From Micropterus salmoides (Eukaryota; Chordata; Actinopteri; Centrarchiformes; Centrarchidae): DNA of 64,000 nt. This document shows positions 24,175 through 36,699 of the stretch, one piece after another; the first letter of the stretch is position 1; each line of letters starts with the position of its first letter. The notes beneath the pieces are model-generated. The model worked only from the letters and a program-made list of their open reading frames with translations. It was not told the origin of the DNA and did not search any database. Where the stretch lies: NCBI RefSeq assembly GCF_014851395.1, contig NW_024040485.1, positions 2,243,365 through 2,307,364 of the forward strand, given 5' to 3'. A program made the position numbers and the translations under genes.

Positions 24175-25630
24175 AGTTAAACTGATTTATTATTTATTTG
24201 ACTAGTAATCAATCTAGACACTTGTGTTTTGTGTTTATAATGCCTGTATGTGCAGGCATGAAAAATTTTGTCAATGTGCTTAATGTCATTGATCATCATC
24301 TTTTTCATGTGTGTCATTGTGTACTGTCACTAATAGGATCATGTTTTTATATGTGTGAACATGCGCTGTCACCGGTTAGGCTATGTTTTATTCTTTTATG
24401 GTGCTCCAACACCGATTTGGTCAACTAGGTTATGACTCATCTTCTTTACAGAATGCTGTCTGGTTTCATTTAATTTAGGTGTACTGTGCAGTGCATTTGG
24501 CTGTGGCTGGTCGTTTTAAAGCTGCAAGCTTTCACTTCTTTAATTTGCTATTGACATTATGCTTCTTTGATTGTGAAGGCCCGCTGTGACCATCTTGCAA
24601 CTTGTTTCGCCCCTGGATGGAAGAATAGATTGAGGTTGGGCACAAAACGAGAGGATGATGTAGATATGAGAGTAATAAAATGATTGAGGATGTGTAGATG
24701 GAAAGGTGGACCAGAAATATTGATAAAAAGAAAAGATTGATGTATAAGATGTTAAAAAAAGAAACTGAAAGTAAAACAGGAATGTAAAAAAATTAGTAGT
24801 AGATCCGTCCATAAAGAGCACTGCTGCGCTACGAGCAAAGCAGGTTGCTGTCTACACTTGAAGGATAAGTGCACTTAGGACCTTTCATCAGTCTGACTGG
24901 ATGCTTTTGTGGTGTTATGTCACCTGACAGTTAAAATGGTGTGTTCTTGCCCGGAACTGTCCCTCACAGTTGGCACTTGCTTTTAGGCTGCATGCATAAA
25001 TCCTGCCTCCTGCGCTCTTTAGTGGGAGTGAGTTACACTAACTTCATAAGCTGAATTTAATGGTCTTTTGGCTAAAATCAAATTACTTTGACCCCTAAAT
25101 TTACATATTTGAACAATTAGAATCATCATGACAGTGCTGGCCTTTCAGGGAACTTAACTTGTAGTTACCTAACTGCTAACAAGCTAGATAGCTCTCAGTA
25201 ATGCAGGACGAACACGTACTGAGCATGCAGGAGATACCGATGACTCAGCAGTTTGAGAAACAACGTGAATGAAAAGTAAGTCTTTTGTTTGGTGGAGTAA
25301 CCTCTTTTAATGTGATTGTGGCACCTTTTCACCTTAGTGATAATTTAATTAATTTTAATTCATTTATAAACTCCTGCACTTTAATAGCTCCTGTGTTTTC
25401 TGCTCATGTTCAAAAGTTTCTGCACATTCAGAATCTCTCCCTCATCAGTGTTCTCTGACATGTGGAGAAGGAAATCGTAATATTACGACAACAACGTAAT
25501 TTAATGAGAGTTCATGATTTGCCCTATAGTCTGCTAGTGCATTATGTTATTGCTTAGCTGGTTAAATCCCTTGCAGACTGTTTGACCGACACCGTTTGGG
25601 ACTGCATGTTGCAAGTGAAGCCGAAAGTAA
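24175..25630. other. no gene seen
   Basis: Anonymous AT-rich sequence after the hAT remnant. No exon or bounded repeat identified. Confidence 0.5.
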
Positions 25631-25929
25631 GGCCCCATCCACACTACTGCGTTTTTTGAATTAAAACGGAGACCTTTTGCTACATTTGCACCTCCCGTCC
25701 AGACTGAAAACGAAGACTTAAAATGAAGACTTAAAACGGAGCAGAAACACAATGCTGCTGACCAGGTTTTTGACATCGTATTTTTATAATAATATTATGT
25801 ACCGTGCAAATAACACTTATCTGCCTAAACTCGTACTGTGCATGTCGCCGTTTCCTTTGTGACGACTTCCAGTCTGTTTTCCGACGCCACACTCCCATGT
25901 TACATTCAGTAACAGTCACAGCTCATTAT

Positions 25930-25957
25930 TTAGGGTTAGGGGTTAGGGGTTAGGGTT
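25930..25957 (+). repeat. telomere-like TTAGGG/TTAGGGG repeats
   Basis: Four imperfect units, TTAGGG and TTAGGGG, in a row just after the first element copy. Too short to be a real telomere; it is an interstitial telomere-like run. Confidence 0.8.
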
Positions 25958-26049
25958 TTGCCAAAAGTCATCAGTGTCCTGAATGTCAGACTGCCTTCTT
26001 GCTTGTTCAGTGTGGTTTTGGATTAATATGGTTACCTGAAATTTTGGAT

Positions 26050-26285
26050 TGTTATTGTTTCTTTCCTGTGGGTTTTGAACTATTTAAGTTTTTTGGATAC
26101 CTTGCTTTGTGGAATTACCCTGTTGGTTTTGACTGCTCACCTCATGTTTGGTGACTTTGCAACTGTAAGTTGTGCACCTTGTGTTGGTCAATAAATTCTG
26201 TCAATCTAATCCTGCCCTGCATCTGTGTCCTGTCAAAATCCTGTTTCTCACCCGGTAAATCTGACAAGCGGGTTCACTTGATTAA
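26050..26285 (+). repeat. possible LTR/3' end fragment
   Basis: 'ggtcaataaattctgtcaat' (an AATAAA-type signal) is followed by 'cctgccctgcatctgtgtcc', a layout common at the ends of fish LTR retrotransposons. No paired LTR found; weak call. Confidence 0.25.
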
Positions 26286-27169
26286 TATCACGGCATACAC
26301 CGGTGTCGCATCAGCTGGGTGGAGTTGATTAGCTCTGTGACTCAGTGTTATCAGTTATTTTTCACTGTGTGAGAAAATTTATGTGTGGCTTCACAACATG
26401 TGAAAAATGTCAATTGCGTGGCACGAGATCTCGCACAGACATTATACTGCAGAATGAATCATTTTACTTGAATGCATGACTTAGGCTAAATCCACATCCA
26501 AATACAAATACTTTTGCTACATTTGCACCTCCAGTCCAGACTAAAGTAGCGAATCCGAAGACCTAAAACAGAGAAGTTTGAAAATACTGCCGACCCTGTT
26601 TTGATCATAAAGACGCTCACATTTGGCTTCCTGATTGGGTCTTATTAGTCATGCAAAGCAGAAATACAATGCTACTGACATTTTTTGTTTTGCTATTTTT
26701 TATTTAAAAAAATTGTACTGTGCAAATAACACTTATACACCTGTAGTGTGCATGTCGCTGTATTTACTCTGCGATGACTCCCAATCTGTTTTCCGCCGCC
26801 ACAGTCTCTTTGTACTCCCATGTTACTTTCAGTAACAGTTCCACCTTGTTGTCGGTCCATGAAAAAAGTAGTGTGGTTCTTCGTCTGTAGTTATACTGTC
26901 TTTTTTTTGCTAATAGTAGAATAGAATGCTGTAGAATAGAATGTTAGCTTCATGTTTACACTGGCACGTGCATGTCCAGTGTACGTGAACGGCAACTAGA
27001 TGTGCATTTTCAGTCATTTTAATATAGATGGAGATCAGTTCTGATACACAGCTAAAACGCTGGTGTGGACGGAGATCGTTTTTTGTTTTAAATCTCCGCA
27101 AAACAAACATGTAGTAGTGTGGATGTAGCGTTAAACTTGTAATAATTATTACTTGTATAATTATAAGTA

Positions 27170-27236
27170 TTTTGACTTTAAGGTATTGGTACTTTTACTT
27201 AGTAAGTAAAGGATCTGACACTTCTTCCACCACTCG
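27170..27236 (-). mobile_element. hAT-like MITE right-end fragment
   Basis: 'ggtacttttacttagtaagt' followed by 'cttcttccaccactcg' matches the end of the CAGTGGTGGAA family also seen at 55.9-56.05 kb. Confidence 0.5.
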
Positions 27237-27239
27237 TCA

Positions 27240-29900
27240 ACTGTGGTGCATTTAAAGTGTAAGCTGCATGTCGTCGACCTACCGTTGAATTTGTTTTCCA
27301 TATAAAACAGATTGGGTTTGCTTTACACAGTTTGATGAAAGTATTTGAAAGTTATTTTTCAGATCAGCTGCGCAGTAACTGACAGCTATACTGATTCTTG
27401 ATCTGTCCTGAACACTTTAAAGGTCACACTGTCAGCCTCTTGTGCAGACTAAAACAAATGACCCAGAATTCCTTGCAGCTGCTATTTTAGTCCGGCTCAG
27501 ACCAGACTGTGGTTTTAGAGAGTCTCCAGAGGCCCACACTTCAGCAGCGTCTCAAACCCACGCAGGTGTCCACCTGTCTGAGACACCATGATTCAACTAT
27601 ATGATGTTCTCTGCTTCCGTAATGACAAACTGTACGTCAACACATATTTATCCTGCGAGACACTGTTCAGCCTGATCTATGACACACAAGTTCCTGCATG
27701 ACTCAGTGTCTCTATTCCCCCTATGTTCAGATCAGCCTTCGCTTAATAGGTTCTGGCTTAAATTATAGAAAGTATATTGAATCTTTCCTTCAGGCTCTCA
27801 AACAACATTCAGGCCACTGAAACTCCAACCCAACGCAAAACTGAAATTAGACCAGTTTTTTTATATATTAAAATAAACTCAGTATGCCTGGACTTTGGGG
27901 GGGGATTCATTGATTGCTTGCCTATACTTCAGGAGCACCTCTTTTAAGCCACATCGCTTTTTTTTTGGTTGCTTATCAACACGCCCAGCGGGAGGTGAAC
28001 GTGCTATAAAACACTTGCTCGGTTGAGACCTAGGCTGACATGTGGACATGAGAAGTGCTTGGAATGTTCAAAGATTTATTTGTGTGTACGTATGAAAATT
28101 AACAATTTAAGCATTGATTTTCTTCATTAATATTTCTGATGCAAATACCAGTTTCTCTGAACATTGCTACAAGTAACACACTTGTGCCTATGGGTCATTG
28201 ATTACAGCAAACAAGTACATTCTTTTCATGCACTGTTCAACCAGACAGGAATGCTGCTCAACCAATTCACTTTACGATTCAGTTTACGTTTCGAACTGAT
28301 TATAGAAATGACCTCAGATGGAAATTTTATTATGATTATGATGAATTGTACAGCCGGTTGTATCCACCTGATCAGACACTCTTCTCCTTATTGCGTTTCA
28401 CTGTTTTTTTACATAGCATGTCTCTTCCCCTTTCGCCTCCTTCTCCTTCCCTCAGTCACACTTCCTCAGTCTCAGCTAACATCTCCATTTTCTTGTTCAG
28501 TCAGTCAGTTGGATGGCGAGCAGCTCTGGTGATAGTGGAACAGATTAGCACACCGTATTGATAGCTGAGGAAACGCTGAATGATCGCCTTGATGGGAGAA
28601 AGAGAACAAGTGTTAAGCTGCTAACAGTGTCATGCTGACTATTTCCCAAGGGCTACACACTCCAAAAAAATGTCCCAGATAATGAATTATTTTATCTGAT
28701 AGTGGCTCGAAATATTTTCTTAAAATAGGTCACTTTTATTAATACAATTCAAAGAGAAATTGGAGAAACCTGAAAACAGAGACACATCCACCTGAAACAC
28801 TTCTTACTCACAGCATCCTGGACAGGGAAGCATTTCTAACGCTTTCACAGATACATACATAGGTGACAATGATTGTTGATTACAGTATTGAATACAGTTT
28901 AATCAAACCATAACCACATACAACTAAACATAAAACTGCGTGAGGTGAAATGTTTCCAGCAGCTCAGAGAAGCACCCAGGTCTGCTCAGGATGGCAGATG
29001 CTGTGTCTGATAGTTCTCACTACAGGAAGGGATTAGAGGAGTTAATATATTCTGCTGTGACTTTGTCTGAAGCCAGAGGGACCTCTGGGACATTTGCATT
29101 TGTTTGTCTCTGTGGAGCTGCCTTATACACTGGGAGGTTACTGAGCGTGTGCGTTGATGCTGTTATTTCCTTTAGATGTTTTCAGAAATGAAGAAAGTGT
29201 GATTATCTGATTAGGCCACTGGGATGATAAATGTCTGGTTCTGTGATTTTCTATCATTGTAAAGTGAATATCTTTGGTTTTGGACAAAAGAAGACATTTT
29301 CACGGTTTTATGGGAATTTAAAGAGACTAAATAATAACTCTTAATTAGAAAAAATGGTCAAAAAATTAATCCACGATGTTGCAGTCATACTGACATTGAT
29401 GTATTTATCTTGTTAATTGGATTTTTTCTTTTTGTTTTTGGTATTTTTAGCTTCACTGACCTGGCACCTGATTGGAAATTTCAATGAAGCTCACTATCTT
29501 GATTTTATTTTTCCTAGAGAAAAGTCAGAAATCCCACATTTGGATTTGTACACACAGGAAAGGTTTTCTCTTACTGTTAGTAAGATATAAACAGAAATTT
29601 AAATTTAAAAGACTGAGTTGGTTATTTACTTCTGAAAGATCAATGCTAGCCACTTGTGGGGAAAAATCCTGGGAGATGAGGAAAAGCAGCCTTTGTCAGG
29701 ATAAACGTTAGCCATGTACAGTAGCTTTTCAATCTGTGTATGGTTCGTGATTATTTCGTTTTAAACCAAAACGGCAAAATAAACCAGCTGAGTTTTGTTC
29801 TATCTATGATTTATATGACGGTGTTGTATCCCTACTGGTTTTAAAATTAACTGGCTGCTGTACACGTGCGCCTGTTATTTCCAACAGCTATGGTCTGTGT
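27240..29900. other. about 2.7 kb without a recognisable gene
   Basis: Anonymous sequence. The open frame at 28164-28532 (122 codons, plus strand) has no recognisable domain and overlaps a pyrimidine-rich tract. Confidence 0.5.
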
Positions 29901-29902
29901 CA

Positions 29903-30003
29903 GGCTTCATCCAACCAGAGGGAATGATCACCGACCCTCTGCAGCGCACCAGGTCGCTCCCGCAACCTCCTGTCCTTCGCCCTGTACGGTCCAGCGCATC
30001 TCA
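29903..30003 (+). repeat. unclassified dispersed repeat, copy 2
   Basis: 'ttcatccaaccagagggaat' followed by 'gatcaccgaccctctgcagc' and 'ccctgtacggtccagcgc' matches the reverse complement of about 9695-9800. Confidence 0.7.
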
Positions 30004-30977
30004 TGAAGAAAATAAAGGTCAGGTCGAAACAGTGAAGAGAGGATGAATGAAAATTAACCAAACCTCTTAATCTGTGTATTATTCATTAATATACAGCTCA
30101 CTTTAATTAATAACAGTTGGATGTCCTGACAACAATCAGTAAATAAATTTGATACTGAAGAAATCTTAAAAACTGGAGGATTCTCAGGCAACATCTGAGG
30201 CCTGACTAAAAACCCACCTATGTTGATGTTCAAGTTCGTCTTAATTACATTTAAGTAGCACACAAAGCTACACAAATCGGACACATTAAATATCAAAATC
30301 AATATTTTTCAATTTTGAAAAAAAAAACAAGGAAAAACAACTTGTTTTTTTGTTTTTTCCGATTTGTCGCCCAGCCCTAGTTTCAGGCACTAATTAGGTT
30401 ACTGTTAATACTGATAAAGACCAGTGTGTTGACCTCGGTGAGCTATAGAATAAAAAGGTATACCTAACAAACAAATACATTGCACAAACTATTGAACCTA
30501 TGAAGTTTTTTCCTCTTTTCATTTTGGTCACTCTGTCTCTGTAGAAGCCACAGGTGTGTGTTAGCAGTGTGAACACAGCTGCAGCTTGTTAAAATAATGA
30601 GCAGGTTTTGTTGTTTCTCAGTACTGGTATTATCTGTGCTGTTTATTGGAACACCTACATCAAACTTCCCAGTAATTAATTTAACGAGCAGCAGCTGTGT
30701 TTGACCTGTTGTGACTCTGTGGAAATGCACTATTGCTGAAGTGCAGTGATGAGACCTACAGGCAGCAAGTAAAAGACACACAGCGCATTATATGACATTT
30801 GAAAGGAGCTGAACACCTGGTGCACTGCATTAATTGTGGGAGTGGGACTGGACATTTGGTTTATCCATCAAGACCTTGAGAATTATTGCAGCCATCGTAA
30901 AATATCACAATGTGTATTCCAGATATAGTTTGTTCAGCTAGTCATGACTCGCTGGTAAATATATTACAAGGTCTCCA

Positions 30978-31690
30978 TCATAGACTGTATAAAAGAAGTG
31001 GACGTTAGTCACTGTGACGTCACCTGTTGGCTTGTGGACTTCCATTTTGAAGCCTGGAGTTTGGCAATTTGGCCGTCGCTATCTTGTTTTTTTTTTTAAA
31101 TCAGACATGACCAAATTTGGAGGAGAGGGTGGTGCTAGCTAGCTTGGTTAGCAAGGTGCATCTGTAATTCACGTTAACTGAGTTTAACTGGGATGCTAAT
31201 TTTGGCAAGCTAAAAACAGACTGAAAACAAAACGTACTTACCAGAAAAAGTTAACAGCTGACTCCTAATAAGCTTTTTCAACGTTGCTGGTCAAACGTAC
31301 ACAGAGCAGCGGATATGAGCCGCCTTTATCCTGATTGACAGGTCACCATGGTAGCGACTTGTCAATCAGGATAGCCACACCCTAAAGCATACCCTGCTTT
31401 GTCTGTTTTCCTCTAAATAGGACCACCACTAAACGAACATCACGTTGTGTTGAAGAAGACTTCGACTATCGACTGCGACCATAAACTCGTTATGAAAGTG
31501 TTGGGGTAATAAATCAGCTGAGAAGTAGGCTCATTTCCTCGTAGACTTCTATACAAACACACTTCTTTTTGTAGCCAGTAGAGAGACCTCCTGCTGGCCA
31601 CTAGAAAGAATGCAGGTCTAAGGCACTTTCGCATTGGCTTCACTTTTCAGACTGGCAGGTTCCTGCTTGGTCTAGACTAGTAAAAAAGCC
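30978..31690 (+). mobile_element. MITE-like dispersed element, copy A
   Basis: Starts 'catagactgtataaaagaag' and 'tggacgttagtcactgtgac', and continues through 'gtaggctcatttcctcgtag' to 'ggcttcacttttcagactgg'. These are recognisable parts of a very common fish non-coding repeat. An inner hairpin (31329-31344 with 31356-31371) pairs over 16 bp with one mismatch. A partial copy in the opposite direction lies at 57340-57645. Terminal repeats were not resolved. Confidence 0.7.
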
Positions 31691-32199
31691 CTTCAAGAAT
31701 GTAAATGATATCAACCTGACATAAACTCCACTGTTGTTCTTGCCAGCAGCCCTGAACACCACAGGGTGTTTTGGAATAACGGTATTACCAATTCTTATTA
31801 TTGTGTATCAGTTACAGTGACCCTTAAAGGAAGGTTTCATTTGGTCATAATCATAATTTCACAAAATATGTCCTGACAGACATAAAACTTGATATAAACT
31901 TTTATTTTAATAACACTAATACAGTAGAATTCCCTGACTCTGCCTATAGCAACAGGTGCATTGGACAGACATTCAGTTCTTTGCGCTGCAAACTGCATTG
32001 TCATCTTTGGTAATTTTGAGGTCCTCAAAACTGTAAAATGTCTGCCTAAATTAGCTCTTTAAAATATTACAAAACTGGAAAAAATCAAAGCTTTGACACA
32101 GAGCTATTGAAGGTAACAGCCGCAAATAAAAGACAAATGATAAACATTAAACTACCTTCACCCTGGTTTCCAAACATGACAGCGGAGGTATAGCTGCAG

Positions 32200-32336
32200 C
32201 TGCGCATGTCTCCAAAGTGCTCCAAAGTGTTGGATCCCTAAATCGAGTACCATCATATTTTCAGCATTTTGGCATTGACTTGGTACCCAAGTAATCGGTT
32301 CTTGTGACATGTCGGTTCTCGTGACATCCCTAGTTT
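32200..32336 (-). mobile_element. hAT-like terminus fragment
   Basis: Ends 'cggttctcgtgacatcccta', the complement of a TAGGGATGTCACGAG-type terminus, with preceding 'cttggtacccaagtaatcgg'. The opposite end was not identified. Confidence 0.45.
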
Positions 32337-32859
32337 TAACTGCTCTTTGCATGCGTGGCTTATGGTTGGTTGTGTCCCACAGAGAGATCTCACTGCTGGT
32401 GAAATGAGTTGCGTGTGTGTTGGTTGCTGCTTATGATTCTGATGTGAATAACTACTAATCCTGAAAAAAATAGGTGTGATACAACCATATTTGGATCTAA
32501 TGAGAGATTTTCAGAGGCAGATAAAGTGAAGAAAATGGGACTAAATGGATTAACTGTAACCTAAAAGGCAGGGGTCGGCAAATAAGTCTAGCATGGGGCA
32601 AATTTTATTTCAAGTCGTTACATAGCGTAGTCAAATTATTCAACATAGTCAAATTATTCAAATCCTTAAACCCCTGTGTTCGTTTAGCTCAGTCAGTAGG
32701 GTTGTATGATTAATCCCAACATACAGCGGATATTTTTTGAATCCCTTGTTAAACAAATTGATTATAAGGACACATGCTCACATAAAGCATGTGCTGCAGT
32801 GTGTGCACGTCCCAGCGTTTGATCCGCATTCATAAACCTATGGATGCTTATTTTCATTT

Positions 32860-34015
32860 CAATTTAAATTTTATTTATATAGCGCCAAATCACAACAACA
32901 ATTATCTCACAGCGCTTCTCACAGCGCTTTTCATAAAAGAGCAGGTACTCTTTGATGTTATTTACAGAAGTCCAACAGTTCCCACCAAGAGCAGCACTAG
33001 GCGACAGAGGCAAGGAAAAACTTCCTTTTAAGAGGCAGAAACCTCGAGCAGAACCATGGCTCAGGGTGGGCGGCCATCTGCCTTGACCGGTTGGGGTTGA
33101 AGGAGAGAGAGAGAGAGAGAAAAAGAGAGGGATGGAAGGAGAGAGAGGGAAGGGAGGCAGCCTGCATAATATACACACAGCGGACAGTAAAGGCGATGTT
33201 GCTATAGACTAAATGAAAAATTTAGAGATATGTATAGTAGTGTTAATGATAATAATCGTTAATGATTATAATAACAATAGGACTAGTAACAATAATTATA
33301 GCAGAGGGTGTCGAGCAGGAACACGGGGGCAGCAGGTGACTCGCAACCACAGATCCAGACTCTACAGCTCCAGAGCCAGAAACACCTGCAGGAAGTGATA
33401 GGAGGAGAGAGGAGAGGGACGAGAAAGCACAAGACTACCGGAAAGGGGAGAAGTTGTGTTAGTAACATGCAATAATGGGATGAGGTTGCATACAGAGGGA
33501 GAGAAAGTAGAGGAGAGAGGAGCTCAGTGCATCATAGGAAATCCCCCAGCAGTCTAGGCCTATACTAGCATAACTAAAGGATGGTTCAGGACTCACCTGA
33601 GCCAGCCCTAACTATAAGCTTTACCAAAGAGGAAAGTCTTAAACCTACTCTTAAATGTGGAGATGGTGTCTGCCTCCTGAACCCTGGCTTGATCGATAGA
33701 TATAACTGAGTATCATCTGCATAACAATGAAAGTTTATGGAATATTTCCTGATAATATTGCCTAAGGGAAGCATATATAAAATGAAGAGGATTGGTCCGA
33801 GGACAGACCCTTGAGGAATTCCATGACTAACTTTGGTGTGCATGGAGGACTCATCGTTAACATGTACAAACTGAAATCAATCTGATAAATAGGACTTAAA
33901 CCAGCTTAGAGCGGTTCCTTTAATGCCAATGAAATGTTCCAGTCTCTGTAATAGGATCTGATGGTCAATGGTATCAAATGCAGCACTAAGATCTAATCCC
34001 TGAGGAAATTCAGGG
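32860..34015 (-). pseudogene. LINE (L2/CR1-like), 5' truncated, internally deleted
   Basis: The minus strand reads reverse transcriptase from about 34000 down to 33690: 'GIPQGSVLGPILFILYMLPL', then 'NFHCYADDTQLYLSIKP'. The YADD box is the metal-binding catalytic core of the enzyme. From 33690 downward the sequence jumps to the element's 3' region. It includes 'gagcagcactaggcgacaga', 'ccttgaccggttggggttga' and a GA-rich tract, and ends at 'tttatttatatagcgcc' near 32870. This end is the 3' terminus as seen on the plus strand. The missing stretch is the C-terminal part of ORF2. An open frame of 85 codons (33586-33843) crosses the deletion by chance. The copy sits inside the hAT element and cannot encode a working protein. 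Confidence 0.85.
33106..33160. repeat. GA-rich simple repeat
   Basis: GAGAGA tract inside the LINE 3' region. Confidence 0.85.
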
Positions 34016-34399
34016 GAATCCAATCATACGTTTACTGACGGAGTACACACTACACACTGAAGGTGTGTCAAGCAAGCCAGAGACTCTTTGGAATGTCCTT
34101 CAGAACTTTTCAAAGTAAAAGCTCTCAATAAACTCGAAATGAAGCATTGCTTTAAAAACTTTCTCGCGCTTTTATTTTGTAGGCAAAATCACTTAAGGGG
34201 AAGAGATTATGTGAGTAACTGTTGCTGTCATGACAGAGATCTATTTCAGCACCAGACACTATAAATTTTAAAATTTTAAAATTTTTCTGCTATCAAAGCA
34301 GTCTGACCACGGGCCAGATATTATTGCTGGTGGGCCGGTTCTGGCCCGCGGGCCGCCTATTGCTGTCCACTGCTATAAGGTGTTTAATCACACTAAGCT

Positions 34400-36360
34400 T
34401 TGTGAATACGTTTTCAGATTCAGATTTAGATTCATTCTTTATTGTCCTTGATGGAGGAAATTTGTTTTTACAGACTGAACCAAGTGCACCTTCAATACGA
34501 AAAATACACACACACTACACACTTTTCAGATGGCAGATTTGATACACCACTGCGAGGGTTAGATGTACTCCAAACCAGTGTGTTTATGCATCTTTATAAA
34601 AAGGTTTAAAAGGAGTCTCTCTAAGGAGGCCCTGCTGTCTTTTAAAACAACTTAATCATCTGTCTTTCCAAATCACACTATAGGATTATTCTCTAATCTG
34701 GGGTCCCCATTGGCAGGATTTAGCACATTTGTCAGTGTCTTCCAAAATGTAAACGATATTTCTTTTCCCCCATATGAACATTTTCTGATCTGCCACCTTT
34801 AGGGTAAAGGCTAGAATTGGCTGGTAAAACTACTTTAGGTTAGCAAAAGATTCCCTTTGCTGTCAGAAGAAATCATTAGAATCAAGGCAGACACTTCCAC
34901 TTCCATTCACCCAGACCTAAGTTTAAACAAACAGTAATCAGTTCATCAGACAGCCCAGAACATTCTAGTGACTGGTGTTTGGGGTCAAGGCAAGATGACA
35001 GGAAATGGATAGAACAAGCTCCTCCTAACAACTTCTGTCTGTTGCACACATCTGTTCTAATGTATATCCAACTCTGAAATAAGACTTTCAGCATTATTTA
35101 GCATTTTATTATTTTTATAGTCCTGAGAGGTCATGCTAAAGGAGCCTAATTATTTTCTAAATCTCTAAAACAAATTAAACGAAAAAGCAGATTGATTTAT
35201 TTCTGCTGTGCTGTTGTTGCAACAAGTACTCGTATACCATGAAATACTATAATTTATCATTAGAATTTATGGCATAACAACAACTCAAAATAAAAAAAGT
35301 CTCTGGCAGGTTTAAAAGCCTCCCGCTGTAATGAGTCCCAGACTCCCTCTGCCATGAGTCTGCAGTGTGAGCTGGGAGCGCTTCATGCTCCTCAAGTTTT
35401 ATTGGGACTCGGTGAATGACCTTGAGAGAAGCAGCTGCTCTTTTTTTTTTTTTTTGTCTCTCTCTTGTGAATGAAGTGAAACGTCAGGGTTTACAGTCAT
35501 CGTGAGACGACATGCTGCAGAGTTACACAAACACACATAATTTCTCTTTGTAGTTTGGAGGTCTGTTAGATAACACTTAACAGGTCAGATAGTTTACTGT
35601 AATTTCTCAGAAGGAAATTGCTGCTGGAAAGGATGGGATTTGGCGCTATAGAGAGTCTTCATCTTGAATATTTCTAATTAAGTTCCTAGGTCACTAAACA
35701 TGAATGAAAACATTGTTTTATTTACTTTTAACTTTTATGAAGGATAAACAACAAAAAACTGAACTTTGTATTACATACGTCTTTCCCTCAAACTTCCCAG
35801 AAAAATATTAAGAAGCTGCAGCCCTGTACAATAACAATAATACTTATTCTCTCCTTTTATTCCTAATTTTTGAAGTGAGAAATAAATGACAAAGAATGAA
35901 GAAATGGTTACAGTGTACATTAGGGGTATGTCGTTATCTCGCAATTCAACACAAAATCTATTCTCCATTCAGTACATAGGGCTGCTAATTTCTGGATCAA
36001 TTCCAGTCTGCTGTGTGCAAAGACAGGTGGTGTGGCAAATTATGGCAGGAAAGCAGCTGTTAATAATTTTGAGGTTGGACTGTTGGCAGTTTTCTGCATT
36101 GAGTACTTTATAAAATTATTATTAGTAAATTATAAGTTTTACTTGGGTTTATCAAAGACTTGTGATACAATTATTGATAGTCATACATACATGCACCAGT
36201 GTGCAGGGTCGATTCAAAACAAAAACTGTAGTGATGAGTTTGTCAATGGTGGCTGACTTTATTTATTTTATTCGCCAGTGTAGTTTTTTTCCTCATGAGT
36301 GTTAAAGTGACTGACTAGCCTGTAGCCACACTGCAGCTTTGTTTTCCAGGAACCCGAAAG
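34400..36360. other. about 2 kb without a recognisable gene
   Basis: Anonymous sequence with a poly-T run near 35442-35456. 35926-35945 ('taggggtatgtcgttatctc') resembles a hAT-like terminus, but no partner was found. Confidence 0.5.
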
Positions 36361-36370
36361 GACTCCTGTC

Positions 36371-36392
36371 ATATATATATATATATATATAT
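36371..36392. repeat. (AT)n microsatellite
   Basis: Run of AT directly before the foldback element. Confidence 0.9.
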
Positions 36393-36394
36393 CT

Positions 36395-36691
36395 CAACCA
36401 GGAAACATGGTACATCTTTTCAGGCTCATCGCTTGTTTTTGCATGTTATATATAATGACTGAGGGTGGGGGTGTAACTGCATGTGATACAGGTCCCCAGA
36501 ATCAACCAGGAATCATGGTACATCTTTTCAGGCTCATTGCTTGTTTTTGCATGTTATATATATGTGTGTATATACACACACACTATATAACATGCAAAAA
36601 CAAGCGATAGTGTGTGTGGAAAGATGTACCATGTTTCTTGGTTGATTCTGGGGACCTGTATCACATGCAGTTACACCCCCACCCTCAGTCA
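36395..36691. repeat. long foldback: direct copy plus 107-bp inverted arms
   Basis: Arm 36456-36562 and arm 36584-36691 are reverse complements over about 107 bp with only small differences. The loop is about 21 bp of 'tgtgtatatacacac'-type sequence. The inner half of the left arm (36503-36562) also recurs directly at 36395-36455 ('ggtacatcttttcaggctca', 'cgcttgtttttgcatgtta'). No coding content. It could be a foldback MITE or a replication-slip product, and it would form a long RNA hairpin if transcribed. Confidence 0.9.
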
Positions 36692-36699
36692 AAATGCAG

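Larger units (their letters stand above)
25631..27131. mobile_element. duplicated DNA-transposon-like element
   Basis: The left end 'ccatccacactactgcgttt' and the right end 'gtagtagtgtggatgtagcg' are inverted copies of each other. Inside, the segment 25665-25920 recurs in the same orientation at 26508-26840 ('ttttgctacatttgcacctc', then 'gtgcaaataacacttat', then 'actcccatgttac'). So there is one truncated and one near-complete copy, with about 570 bp of other sequence between them. No coding content. The superfamily is not determined. Confidence 0.65.
32569..34372. mobile_element. hAT element split by a LINE insertion
   Basis: Left terminus 'caggggtcggcaaataag' (32569) and right terminus 'attgctgtccactg' (to 34372) form an inverted pair. 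The flanks CTAAAAGG (32561-32568) and CTATAAGG (34373-34380) are an 8-bp duplication with one difference. Most of the interior is the LINE at 32860-34015. The remaining hAT sequence (about 0.65 kb) has no transposase. Confidence 0.8.

Noticed and set aside
32690..32745. tRNA-like 'tttagctcagtcagtaggg'
   Set aside because: An A-box-like word without a B box at the right distance or an acceptor stem.
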